Source of the DNA: Nocardioides sp. Root122
GTDB taxonomy: Bacteria > Actinomycetota > Actinomycetes > Propionibacteriales > Nocardioidaceae
DNA: 64,000 nucleotides
NCBI RefSeq assembly: GCF_001425025.1
Contig: NZ_LMDE01000011.1
Span: forward strand, 248,001 to 312,000
Reading direction: 5' to 3'
The notes under the pieces are model-generated. The model searched no databases. It was not told the DNA's origin and was given only the letters and a program-made list of their open reading frames with translations. This document shows, in pieces, positions 34,666 to 42,166 of this stretch. Positions within the stretch are counted from its first letter, which is position 1; each line of letters begins with the position of its first letter. A program made the translations under genes and the position numbers.

Positions 34666-36165
34666 TCAGTGGGTGGGCACAGAGCCGCTGAGCCGCTCAT
34701 GGCGTTCGGCGCTGGACGGGTTCAGCCCGACGATCTCGACGGTCGTGCCCCGGCGCTCGTACTTGGTGGTGATGGCATCGAGGGCGGCGACGGTGGAGGC
34801 GTCCCAGATGTGGGAGCCGGACAGGTCGATGACCACGCGGCCCGGGTCCTCGGCGTAGTCGAACTGCGTGTAGAGGTCGTTGCTCGAGGCGAAGAACAGC
34901 TCGCCGGTGACCCGGTAGACAGCCGTGGTGCCGCGCGCGTCCTCGACGAGCTCGCGGTGGGTCTCGGTCAGGTGCGCGACACGGCGCGCGAAGAGCGTCA
35001 TCGCGACGAGGACCCCGACCACGACGCCGATCGCCAGGTTGTGGGTGAGGACGGTGACGAGCACGGTCGAGACCATCACGCTGGTCTCCGACTTCGGCAT
35101 CCGCCGCAGCGTCCCGGGCCGGATCGAGTGCCAGTCGAAGGTGCCGACGGAGACCATGACCATCACCGCGACCAGCGCAGCCATCGGGATCAGCGCGACG
35201 ACGTCGCCGAACCCGACGACCAGGATGAGCAGGAAGACACCGGCGAGGAAGGTCGAGATCCGCGTGCGAGCACCCGAGACCTTCACGTTGATCATGGTCT
35301 GGCCGATCATCGCGCAGCCGCCCATGCCACCGAAGAACCCGGTGATCACGTTGGCCGCGCCCTGCCCCAGCGCCTCGCGGGTCTTGTCGGAGCGGGTGTC
35401 GGTGATGTCGTCGACGAGCTTGGCGGTCAGCAGTGACTCGAGGATGCCGACCAGCGCCATGGCGAGCGCGTAGGGCGCGATCACCCGCAGGGTGTCGAGG
35501 TCCAGGGGTACGTCGGGCAGGAACCACGCCGGCAGGCTGTCCGGCAGCTCGCCCTCGTCACCGACGGTCGGGACGCCGACGGCGCCGACGACCGTGAACG
35601 CGGTCAGCGCCACGATCGCCACCAGCGGCGCGGGGATGACCCGGTTGACCCGCGGGAAGCCCACGATGACCGCGATCCCGACGGCGATCATCGGGTAGAC
35701 CGCCCACGGCACGTCGACCATGTGGTCGAGCTGGGCCTCGAAGATCAAGATGGCGAGCGCGTTGACGAAGCCGACCATGACGGAGCGGGGGATGAACCGC
35801 ATCAACCGTGCGACGCCGGCCGCGGCGAGCGCGACCTGGATCAGGCCGCCCAGGATGACGGTGGCGATCAGGTAGTCGTAGCCGTGGTCCCGCATCACCG
35901 GCGCGATCACCAGCGCGACGGCCCCGGTGGCTGCGGAGATCATCGCCGGGCGACCGCCGAGGAAGGAGATCGCGACCGCCATGGTGAAGGAGGCGAACAG
36001 GCCCACGCGCGGGTCGACGCCGGCGATGATCGAGAACGAGATCGCCTCGGGGATCAGGGCCAGCGCGACGACGAGGCCGGCCAGCACCTCGGTGCGCAGC
36101 AGTCTCGGCGAGCGCAGGGCGGCGCGCACCGACGGCTCGGGCGCGTGCGTCAGGGTGGTGCTCAC
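34666..36165 (-). CDS. SulP family anion transporter with STAS domain
   Basis: The 499-residue protein has about eleven membrane segments, then a C-terminal STAS domain (about residues 415-490, VVIDLSGSHIWDASTVAALD). LVVALALIPEAISFSIIAGV and ANVITGFFGGMGGCAMIGQ are typical of SulP. These carry sulphate, bicarbonate or other anions. The GTG at 36165 has GGAG six bases upstream; the ATG eight codons upstream is rejected. It is divergent from a MerR gene. Confidence 0.88.
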   Translation of the reverse strand: MSTTLTHAPEPSVRAALRSPRLLRTEVLAGLVVALALIPEAISFSIIAGVDPRVGLFASFTMAVAISFLGGRPAMISAATGAVALVIAPVMRDHGYDYLIATVILGGLIQVALAAAGVARLMRFIPRSVMVGFVNALAILIFEAQLDHMVDVPWAVYPMIAVGIAVIVGFPRVNRVIPAPLVAIVALTAFTVVGAVGVPTVGDEGELPDSLPAWFLPDVPLDLDTLRVIAPYALAMALVGILESLLTAKLVDDITDTRSDKTREALGQGAANVITGFFGGMGGCAMIGQTMINVKVSGARTRISTFLAGVFLLILVVGFGDVVALIPMAALVAVMVMVSVGTFDWHSIRPGTLRRMPKSETSVMVSTVLVTVLTHNLAIGVVVGVLVAMTLFARRVAHLTETHRELVEDARGTTAVYRVTGELFFASSNDLYTQFDYAEDPGRVVIDLSGSHIWDASTVAALDAITTKYERRGTTVEIVGLNPSSAERHERLSGSVPTH

Positions 36166-36306
36166 GGGGGGCTCCGTTCGTGACAGCATCGATCAGCGGC
36201 CGACTGGGCGGGGCACGGCTGAACGGCTTGGATGGGGTGGGGAGGGCGCGCACCATCAGGGCGCATGCCGGGCTCGTCACCGGCTGACGTCTGCGCACCA
36301 CCTTAA

Positions 36307-36323
36307 CCTCACGTAGCGTGAGG
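36307..36323. promoter_or_regulatory. MerR-type palindrome between SulP and merR-like gene
   Basis: CCTCACG-TAG-CGTGAGG has perfect 7-base arms. It is 32 bases from the MerR-family start and about 140 bases from the SulP start. CCTCA arms are also seen in SoxR-like operators of MerR regulators. It is the likely binding site of the adjacent regulator. Confidence 0.7.
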
Positions 36324-36355
36324 GTTGAAATCCCACCGTCGCGAGAGAGCCGCCC

Positions 36356-36769
36356 GTGAGCACCGAGCCACCACCCGCCTCCACCCCCGACCAGAGCGTG
36401 GAGGTCATGCAGATCGGCGAGGTCGCCGCCCGCACCGAGCTGTCCTTGCGCAGCCTGCGGCACTGGGAGGACGTGGGACTGCTGCGGCCCTCGGGGCGCA
36501 CGGACGGCGGCTTCCGGCTCTACACGGAGGCGGACGTGGAGAAGATCCTGGTGATCAGGCGGATGAAGCCGCTGGGCTTCACCCTCGAGCAGATGAGCGC
36601 TGCGATGCGCGACATCGAGACCATCCGCGACGCCGGGCCCGGCGAGGCCGAGGCCCGGTCGCGACTGGCGGTGATCCTGGCCGACGCCGAGGACCGGCGG
36701 GGCCGGCTGCAGGCACAGCTCGCCATGGCCGACGAGTTCCTCGACCAGCTCGGGCGCCAGCTGTCCTGA
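36356..36769 (+). CDS. MerR family regulator
   Basis: The 137-residue protein has the MerR winged helix at residues about 18-88: MQIGEVAARTELSLRSLRHW, DGGFRLYTEADVEKIL, with the coiled-coil dimer region at about 100-137. There are no cysteines, so it is unlikely to sense metal by thiols. Divergent from SulP, with a palindrome between. The effector is unknown. Confidence 0.85.
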   Translation: MSTEPPPASTPDQSVEVMQIGEVAARTELSLRSLRHWEDVGLLRPSGRTDGGFRLYTEADVEKILVIRRMKPLGFTLEQMSAAMRDIETIRDAGPGEAEARSRLAVILADAEDRRGRLQAQLAMADEFLDQLGRQLS

Positions 36770-36790
36770 GCCCCGAGCCGGACCGCTGCG

Positions 36791-37126
36791 TCACGCCGAG
36801 CGGGGCGCGTACATGATCACGGCGACGCCAACCAGGCAGATCAGCGCTCCCGCGACGTCGTACCGGTCCGGGCGGAAGCCGTCGAGCGCCATCCCCCACG
36901 CCAGCGACCCGGCGACGAAGACACCGCCGTACGCCGCGAGGATGCGGCCGAAGTTCGCGTCCGGCTGCCACGTGGCCACGAAGCCGTAGAGGCCGAGCGC
37001 GATGACGCCGGCGCCGATCCAGAGCCAGCCGCGGTGCTCGCGCACGCCCTGCCACACCAGCCAGGCGCCGCCGATCTCGGCGACGGCCGCAGCGACGAAC
37101 AGGGCGATCGACTTCAGCGTGTCCAC
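36791..37126 (-). CDS. YnfA/UPF0060 family membrane protein
   Basis: The 111-residue protein has four membrane helices. [41 protein letters not shown] and [19 protein letters not shown] mark the YnfA family, related to small multidrug resistance exporters. Function unproved. GTG start at 37126. Confidence 0.9.
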   Translation of the reverse strand: MDTLKSIALFVAAAVAEIGGAWLVWQGVREHRGWLWIGAGVIALGLYGFVATWQPDANFGRILAAYGGVFVAGSLAWGMALDGFRPDRYDVAGALICLVGVAVIMYAPRSA

Positions 37127-37138
37127 GCAGCGATCCTG

Positions 37139-37450
37139 TCAGCCACGTGCTCCGCGCTCAGCGGGTACGTCGGCGGGGCGGGCCCCGATCGCCACGTCGA
37201 CCGGCCCGTGGTCCACCTCCCGCGGGGCCCAGGCACGGGCCGCGGCACGCCGGCGGGCCCACACCGCGACGACGGAGGCGGCCAGCACGACGGCGCCGAA
37301 GGCGAGGCCTGCGAGGGCCAGCGTCGCCAGGGTCGCCGCCAGCCCGGCACCGGCGAGGCCCAGACCTGCCAGGAGCGGTGGCGCGCAGCAGACGGCGCAG
37401 GCCGCGGCCCCCGCACCGAGCAGGTGCCGGTCCTTGATCCCCTCGCTCAT
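37139..37450 (-). CDS. Small Cys-pair membrane protein, MerT-like
   Basis: The 103-residue protein has two long hydrophobic segments. The first contains ACAVCCAPPLLAGLGLAG, a vicinal Cys pair like those of MerT/MerF mercuric transporters. It overlaps the end of the MerR-type regulator by 4 bases (ATGA), which supports a metal-linked role. The C-terminal third is Arg-rich and may be cytoplasmic. Substrate is inferred, not shown. Confidence 0.68.
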   Translation of the reverse strand: MSEGIKDRHLLGAGAAACAVCCAPPLLAGLGLAGAGLAATLATLALAGLAFGAVVLAASVVAVWARRRAAARAWAPREVDHGPVDVAIGARPADVPAERGARG

Positions 37451-37884
37451 GCGCCGGCCCCCTCGGGTGCACTGCGGGTGGTGATCGAGAGGAAGGGCAG
37501 CGGGCAGCAGTCGCTCGTGGCGCACTGGTGGAGGTCGTCGCACCCCGCGTCCAGTGCCGCCCGCAGGTTGTCTCGGATCGCAGCGAGGTCCGCCATCCGC
37601 GCCTCCACCTCCTCCAGCTTCGCCTGCGCCCGGGCTTGCAGCCCGGAGTCCCGACGCCGCCGCCTGCGTCCCACCTCGATGAGCTCGGCGACCTCGTCGA
37701 GGGTGAACCCGAGCCGCTGGGCGGCCTTGATGATCCGGAGGGTCTGGACGGCTCGGTCGTCGTAGATCCGATGGCCGCCGGGGCTGCGGTCGGGCTGCTC
37801 GAGCAGCCCTCGCCGCTCGTAGTACCGCACGGTCTCCCGGTTGACGCCTGCGGCCTGCGCGACCTCGGTGATCCGCAGGCTCAT
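37447..37884 (-). CDS. MerR-type heavy-metal-responsive regulator
   Basis: The 145-residue protein has a MerR winged helix (LRITEVAQAAGVNRETVRYY, then PGGHRIYDDRAVQTLRIIKA) and a C-terminal metal loop with Cys residues in AGCDDLHQC and DCCPLPF. The extra Cys at the C-terminus is like mercury-, lead- or copper-responsive members. A GTAC-N4-GTAC operator sits upstream, matching the Hg-type MerR layout. An upstream 26-codon ORF overlaps its start. Confidence 0.82.
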   Translation of the reverse strand: MSLRITEVAQAAGVNRETVRYYERRGLLEQPDRSPGGHRIYDDRAVQTLRIIKAAQRLGFTLDEVAELIEVGRRRRRRDSGLQARAQAKLEEVEARMADLAAIRDNLRAALDAGCDDLHQCATSDCCPLPFLSITTRSAPEGAGA

Positions 37885-37961
37885 GCCGACATCTCCTCGG
37901 CCACGCGCAGCGGACGCTCGGCGGTGGGCAGGGCGCAGGCATCAGTGGTGAGCAGGTCCAT
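37881..37961 (-). CDS. 26-codon leader ORF in front of merR
   Basis: An ATG at 37961 opens a 26-codon frame (MDLLTTDACALPTAERPL, then RVAEEMSA) whose TGA overlaps the merR ATG (ATGA). The first 18 residues read like a normal actinobacterial N-terminus and then stop abruptly. It may be a true leader peptide that couples translation, or the remnant of a gene whose middle was deleted. It is too short to judge by itself. Confidence 0.45.
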   Translation of the reverse strand: MDLLTTDACALPTAERPLRVAEEMSA

Positions 37962-37970
37962 GCCCGCCAC

Positions 37971-38000
37971 GGTAAACCCGTACCTGGGTACCGGTTGCAA
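37971..38000 (-). promoter_or_regulatory. Hg-type MerR promoter/operator
   Basis: Reading the minus strand: TTGCAA, 18 bases, TTTACC. The long spacer holds GTACCCAGGTAC (37980-37991), close to the GTAC-N4-GTAC palindrome of mercury-type mer operators. Long spacing with a central dyad is the hallmark of MerR-activated promoters. Confidence 0.72.
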
Positions 38001-38028
38001 GTCTGTGGGCAGACCGTGCCCGAGGCGC

Positions 38029-39726
38029 TCAGGCACCCACCCGCGGCCGGCGACGCGCCGGACGGCGGATCGGGGACCCGGGCCGGGACGCCAGGAGCGG
38101 GTCGAAGTCGTCGGTGACCGGCGTCAGCCGCGCCTCGTCCACGAAGACGGCACCGTCGCGCACCTCTCGGACGAGGTCGCGTCCGAGCACGGCGCCCGCG
38201 GTGCCCATGCCGCCCCAGATCGTGGCGTTGATGCCGAACATGTGCTCGGTGCTGCCTCCGGCGAGGAACAGGCCCGGGATGTGGGTCGTGACCCGCGGCC
38301 GGAACGGTCCCAGGTTCCTCACCAGCGGCGCGATGCCGTAGCAGGACCCGTCGGTGGTGAGGGTGAAGCGCTCCTGGGTGATCGGCGTGGACGCCTCGCA
38401 GAAGACCATCCGCTCGCGGATGTCCGGGATCATCAGCTCGGCGGTGTCGAGGACGCGCCGGGTCAGCTCCTCCTTGACCTGGAGGTAGCGCTCGTCCCGG
38501 CCGTAGCCGGCGCCGTCGACCTCGGCGGTCGCGACGTTCCAGAACGCGTGGTCCCTGGGTGCCCAGCTGACGAGCTCGAGGGTCGAGTAGCCGGGCGGTG
38601 CCGAGTGCGTGCCCTCGGGGTCCTTGGCGGTGGGGCAGCTGATGCCCACCGGCATCTGCTCCGGGCAGCGGCCCGCCGCCACCTCGCGGTAGTAGCCGTC
38701 GACGTCGTTCGTGGGCCACACCCAGGCCAGCGGAGGGGTGCCGCGCTCGCGGAGGTCCACGTCGAGGGCGACGTAGACCGCGAACATCGGCAGGGTCATC
38801 TCCAGGTCGGCGAGGCGGCGCCGCAGCCGTCGGGTGAGGTGCTCGTCGCCGACGAGGTCTGCCCAGGTCCGCTTGAAGTCGGCCGCCGACACGACCACCT
38901 CGGACCGGATCTCCTCACCGCCGCGGAGGCGGACCCCCACGGCCCGCCCGTCCTCGACCAGGATCTCCTCGACCCTCGCCTTGGTGCGCACCCGGCCGCC
39001 GTGCGTCTGGATGACGTCGGTGAGGTGGGCGCCGATGACCTGGCCGCCGCCGCGTGGGTAGTAGGCGCCGGCCTGGAGGTAGTGGTGGAGGAAGCCCGCG
39101 TGCATGGCGGTGGGAGTCCGGTGCGGGGGCCAGGTGTAGTCGCCGTTCTCCGCCAGGATCACTGCCTGCGCGTCGGCACTCAACCCGCAGGCGGCCATCA
39201 GCGTGGTGATCGGTCGCAGGCCCCAGCGCAGCAGCGCGAGGGGGCGCGCGAGCGGGCGCTCACCGGCGGCGATGGTGCGCATGATCCGCACGCACCGACG
39301 CAGGCCCGCCTCCTCCTCGGGGAAGGCCGCGACCAGACGCTCGAGATAGGTGTCCCACCCGGTGGGCGTCTGGAACGTCGTCCCGGGGACCATGATCTGG
39401 CAGTGGCCCTCGGGGCGCTGGCGCAGCCACTGGATCCGGTCGGTGAGAGCGAGCCCCGACAGCGCGGTCTGCATCCGACCGCCGGGTCCGCACTCGCCGA
39501 CGTAGTGGGTGCCCACGTCGAACTCGAACTTGTTGCCGGCCCGACGGAACACCTGGGTGCTCCCCCCGACGACCTGGTTGGCCTCGAGCACCAGCACGCG
39601 TCTGCCGTTGGCCGCGAGGTACGCCGCGCACGTGAGGCCGCCGGGCCCGGCCCCGACGACGACGGCGTCCCAGGTCGCGTCGTCGGCCTCGGACGTCGGG
39701 GGCGCGGGCGTCGCGGTCTGCGTCAT
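38029..39726 (-). CDS. RetSat/CrtI-like FAD oxidoreductase
   Basis: The 565-residue protein has the N-terminal FAD motif VVVGAGPGGLTCAAYLAANG, then LEANQVVGGSTQVF and DVGTHYVGE. It resembles carotenoid isomerase/desaturase and all-trans-retinol saturase enzymes. The C-terminal FAD closure reads GLFLAGGSTEHMFGINATIW. The substrate may be a polyene lipid or other unsaturated compound. Start is the ATG at 39726. It follows a TetR gene in the same direction, and a palindrome lies between them. Confidence 0.8.
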   Translation of the reverse strand: MTQTATPAPPTSEADDATWDAVVVGAGPGGLTCAAYLAANGRRVLVLEANQVVGGSTQVFRRAGNKFEFDVGTHYVGECGPGGRMQTALSGLALTDRIQWLRQRPEGHCQIMVPGTTFQTPTGWDTYLERLVAAFPEEEAGLRRCVRIMRTIAAGERPLARPLALLRWGLRPITTLMAACGLSADAQAVILAENGDYTWPPHRTPTAMHAGFLHHYLQAGAYYPRGGGQVIGAHLTDVIQTHGGRVRTKARVEEILVEDGRAVGVRLRGGEEIRSEVVVSAADFKRTWADLVGDEHLTRRLRRRLADLEMTLPMFAVYVALDVDLRERGTPPLAWVWPTNDVDGYYREVAAGRCPEQMPVGISCPTAKDPEGTHSAPPGYSTLELVSWAPRDHAFWNVATAEVDGAGYGRDERYLQVKEELTRRVLDTAELMIPDIRERMVFCEASTPITQERFTLTTDGSCYGIAPLVRNLGPFRPRVTTHIPGLFLAGGSTEHMFGINATIWGGMGTAGAVLGRDLVREVRDGAVFVDEARLTPVTDDFDPLLASRPGSPIRRPARRRPRVGA

Positions 39727-39753
39727 GGGCGGGTCGCTCTCGGTCGGACAGTT

Positions 39754-39770
39754 CTGGAGTGGGACTCCAG
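39754..39770. promoter_or_regulatory. TetR-type operator before the RetSat-like gene
   Basis: CTGGAGT-GGG-ACTCCAG has perfect 7-base arms. It sits 27 bases upstream of the oxidoreductase start and directly after the TetR gene, so it is a likely site for that TetR. Confidence 0.72.
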
Positions 39771-39811
39771 TCAAGCGTCCGCGGGGGTCCGTGCCAAGCC
39801 CGCCGCGCGCA

Positions 39812-40474
39812 TCAGGACCGACCGGACGCCGGGAGCAGACCGTCCAGGAGGGCCAGCCCGGCCTCGATCACGGCCATCTCGACCCGCTCGGCCGACACCG
39901 CCAGGGCGTCGCGACGCAGGCCGAGCGCGGCGACCCCGTTCCACGCCCCGAAGAGGAAGTACGACATCAGCTCGGGGTCGACGGGTCGGATCGCCCCGGC
40001 CTCCACCGCCTCGCGGATGCTCTGCTCGAACTCGCGCCGCAGCTCGCTGAACCGCGAGACGACCGCGTCCTCGACGGGCGTGCGCGGACCGCGCTCCCCG
40101 GTGACGCTCAGGTACCTCACCACCACGGGGTGCTCGAGGAGCAGCCGCAGGTAGGCCGACCCGACACCGGCGAAGCGCTCCAGCGGCGGCGCGTCCGCGG
40201 CGTACGCGGCTCGCAGGGTCTGGCTGGCCACGGAGAGGACCCGCTCGGTGACCGCGGCCAGGAGCGCGTCCTTGGTCCCGAAGTGGACGTAGACGGATGC
40301 CGGCGAGATCCCGGCGCGGGCGGCGACGTCCTCGACCCTGATCTCCTCCGGCGCGCGCTGCGACGCCAGCAGCTCGGCCGCGTCGAGGACGAGGGTCCGG
40401 GTGCGCTCCTTGCGCCGCGAGCCGCGTGCCGCGGCGGGCGTGAGGACGGGCCCGGGCGCCTGGTCATCGTTCAC
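39812..40474 (-). CDS. TetR family regulator
   Basis: The 220-residue protein has the TetR helix-turn-helix at about residues 22-68 (TLVLDAAELLASQRAPEEI, then ARAGISPASVYVHFGTKDAL). The ligand domain varies and the ligand is unknown. It probably controls the downstream oxidoreductase through the palindrome at 39754-39770. TAGGCT ends 6 bases before the GTG start, consistent with a leaderless message. Confidence 0.87.
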   Translation of the reverse strand: MNDDQAPGPVLTPAAARGSRRKERTRTLVLDAAELLASQRAPEEIRVEDVAARAGISPASVYVHFGTKDALLAAVTERVLSVASQTLRAAYAADAPPLERFAGVGSAYLRLLLEHPVVVRYLSVTGERGPRTPVEDAVVSRFSELRREFEQSIREAVEAGAIRPVDPELMSYFLFGAWNGVAALGLRRDALAVSAERVEMAVIEAGLALLDGLLPASGRS

Positions 40475-40535
40475 GTCGTCAGCCTAGGCGGCACGCTCCG
40501 GTCAACCCGGCGCGTGCACGGACGCGAGGGAAAGG

Positions 40536-40802
40536 TCACGCGAGGGAGAGGAAGAGCTTCTCCATCTTCTTCACGTCCAGGTTGTCGACGTCCCCGTCGC
40601 CCTGGACCAGGCACTGCTGGAGGCCGCTGGCGACGATCGCGAACCCGGCCCGGTCCAAGGCCTTCGAGACGGCCGCGAGCTGCGTCACGACGTCCTCGCA
40701 GTCGCGGCCCTCCTCGAGCAGGCGCAGCACGCCGGCGAGCTGGCCCTGGGCGCGCTTGATGCGGTTGATGACCGGCTTCATCGAGGTGGGATCGAGCTCC
40801 AT
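40536..40802 (-). CDS. cstR: CstR-like persulfide-sensing regulator (CsoR family)
   Basis: The 88-residue helical protein belongs to the CsoR/RcnR (DUF156) family (MKPVINRIKRAQGQLAGVL). Cys35 and Cys64 are present but the copper-binding His four residues before the second Cys is Gly60. That is the pattern of CstR, which senses persulfides through the Cys pair, not of copper-sensing CsoR. The neighbours (thioredoxin, rhodanese, persulfide dioxygenase, TauE) agree. The start overlaps the DUF302 stop by one base. Confidence 0.8.
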   Translation of the reverse strand: MELDPTSMKPVINRIKRAQGQLAGVLRLLEEGRDCEDVVTQLAAVSKALDRAGFAIVASGLQQCLVQGDGDVDNLDVKKMEKLFLSLA

Positions 40803-41218
40803 CACTTCTCCTGGCTGCTGGTGTCGTGCGACGTGAGTGCGGCGAGGGCGGCGGTCAGGCGCTGCTTGGCGTCGGCGGCCACCGAGGCGAGGGCCTCGCC
40901 CTCGGCGAGGCCCATCATGACGTCGGGGTCGAAGGCCTCGACGACGGTGGTGGCGTCGCCGGTCGAGCGCACGACGACGTTGCACGGCAGGACGGCGGCG
41001 ATCGACGGGTCGACGCCGATCGCCTGGTGGGCCAGCTGCGGGCGACACGCACCGAGGATCACCTGGGGCGGCAGGTCGACGTCGAGCTTGGCCTTCATGG
41101 TGGCGGCGAGGTCGATCTCGGTGAGGATGCCGAATCCCTGGTCTGCCAAGGCGGCCCGCGTGGCCTCGACAGCCCGGTCGTAGGGAAGGTCGACCGTCGT
41201 GCTCAGCGTGTAGGTCAT
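40802..41218 (-). CDS. DUF302 family protein
   Basis: The 138-residue protein has the DUF302 pattern (YDRAVEATRAALADQGFGILTE as separate parts YDRAVEATRAAL and GFGILTE, then VILGACRPQLAHQAI). The family is often found in sulfur- or metal-stress gene sets. A cysteine is present in GACRP. Its start overlaps the thioredoxin gene by 4 bases. Confidence 0.82.
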   Translation of the reverse strand: MTYTLSTTVDLPYDRAVEATRAALADQGFGILTEIDLAATMKAKLDVDLPPQVILGACRPQLAHQAIGVDPSIAAVLPCNVVVRSTGDATTVVEAFDPDVMMGLAEGEALASVAADAKQRLTAALAALTSHDTSSQEK

Positions 41219-41601
41219 GCGCCCATCCTCTCGGACGTGGCGCCCGCGGCCGCCTCGGCGTCGCGCAGCGCGGCCTGGACGTCGAGGGAACGGAGCGATG
41301 AGATGAGCTCCTCGAGCGCGGCGGCCGGCAGCGCGCCGGGCTGGGAGAACACCAGGACGCCGTCCTTGAACGCCATCAGCGTGGGGATGGACGTGATGTG
41401 CGCCGCGGCTGCGAGCTGCTGCTCGGCCTCGGTGTCCACCTTGCCGAAGACGATGTCGGGGTGCGCGGCAGCTGCCGCGTCGTAGACGGGGGCGAACTGG
41501 CGGCACGGACCGCACCAGGACGCCCAGAAGTCCACGAGGACCATGTCGTGCTCGGTGACGGTCGTCTCGAAGTCTGCGGCGGTCAGGTCGTGAGTGGTCA
41601 A
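41215..41601 (-). CDS. trxA: Thioredoxin
   Basis: The 128-residue protein is a thioredoxin with a WCGPC active site (C30 and C33) and a C-terminal extension of about 20 residues. The cis-proline loop reads TSIPTLMAFKDG. In this cluster it probably removes sulfane sulfur from persulfides. It is the first gene of the leftward arm (trxA-DUF302-cstR) and faces the rhodanese gene. Confidence 0.9.
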   Translation of the reverse strand: MTTHDLTAADFETTVTEHDMVLVDFWASWCGPCRQFAPVYDAAAAAHPDIVFGKVDTEAEQQLAAAAHITSIPTLMAFKDGVLVFSQPGALPAAALEELISSLRSLDVQAALRDAEAAAGATSERMGA

Positions 41602-41649
41602 GGAACCTCTCCTCGTCGTGTGGGGGTGGTGACGTCGACCTCAACAACA

Positions 41650-41665
41650 ATACCCCCTACCGTAT
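41650..41665. promoter_or_regulatory. CstR/CsoR-type operator A
   Basis: ATACCCCCTACCGTAT resembles the TACCCC-N-GGGGTA type of operator, with a degenerate right half. It lies 49 bases upstream of the thioredoxin start and may control the leftward arm. Confidence 0.58.
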
Positions 41666-41718
41666 GCCCGGAGCCCTCGTGAGCATCCTCACCTGGGCCT
41701 CTGTGGCGCCGCTTTTGC

Positions 41719-41734
41719 ATACCCCCGGGGGTGT
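41719..41734. promoter_or_regulatory. CstR/CsoR-type operator B
   Basis: ATACCCCCGGGGGTGT is a near-perfect C-tract/G-tract palindrome of the CsoR-family type, in the middle of the divergent region. Confidence 0.7.
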
Positions 41735-41751
41735 GTGTATCGTCGTGTCAC

Positions 41752-41771
41752 GGATACCCCGCCGGGTATCC
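41752..41771. promoter_or_regulatory. CstR/CsoR-type operator C
   Basis: GGATACCC-CGCC-GGGTATCC has perfect 8-base arms. It ends 23 bases before the rhodanese ATG and so could block the rightward transcript. Together with sites A and B, three operators lie within 122 bases. Confidence 0.75.
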
Positions 41772-41794
41772 GGAAGCGCCAGAGAGGAACCGAC

Positions 41795-42115
41795 ATGTCC
41801 AGCCAGACGCCCGAGGTCGACGTCGACCGGCTCGCCGCCGCCATGGATGCCGGTGCCCAGCTCGTCGACGTCCGCGAGCGCGGCGAGTACGCCCAGGTCC
41901 ACGTCCCCGGTGCCCGGCTGATCCCCATGGGACAGCTCGCCGCGCGCCTGGACGAGCTGGACAGGTCCGCGCCGGTCTACGTCATCTGTGCCACCGGAAA
42001 CCGCTCGAAGGCCATGACCGACCTGCTGCGCGCGCAGGGCTTCGACGCCAGCTCCGTCGCCGGCGGCACGCAGGCATGGCTCTCGTCCGGCCGAGCGGCC
42101 GACTCCGGCCTCTGA
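41795..42115 (+). CDS. Single-domain rhodanese
   Basis: The 106-residue rhodanese has the active-site loop CATGNRS, with Cys65 in VYVICATGNRS. It moves sulfane sulfur between thiols. The ATG at 41795 has AGAGAGGAAC before it. It is the first gene of the rightward arm; persulfide dioxygenase follows after 51 bases. Confidence 0.88.
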   Translation: MSSQTPEVDVDRLAAAMDAGAQLVDVRERGEYAQVHVPGARLIPMGQLAARLDELDRSAPVYVICATGNRSKAMTDLLRAQGFDASSVAGGTQAWLSSGRAADSGL

Positions 42116-42166
42116 TCTCCGGCCCACCCACTCCGTCCCCACCGAACTCCCGTCGAAGGAGACATC

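Noticed and set aside
34490..34858. Plus-strand ORF of about 120 codons
   Set aside because: It crosses the 34439-34665 gap and runs antisense into the SulP gene; its codon use is that of a shadow frame.
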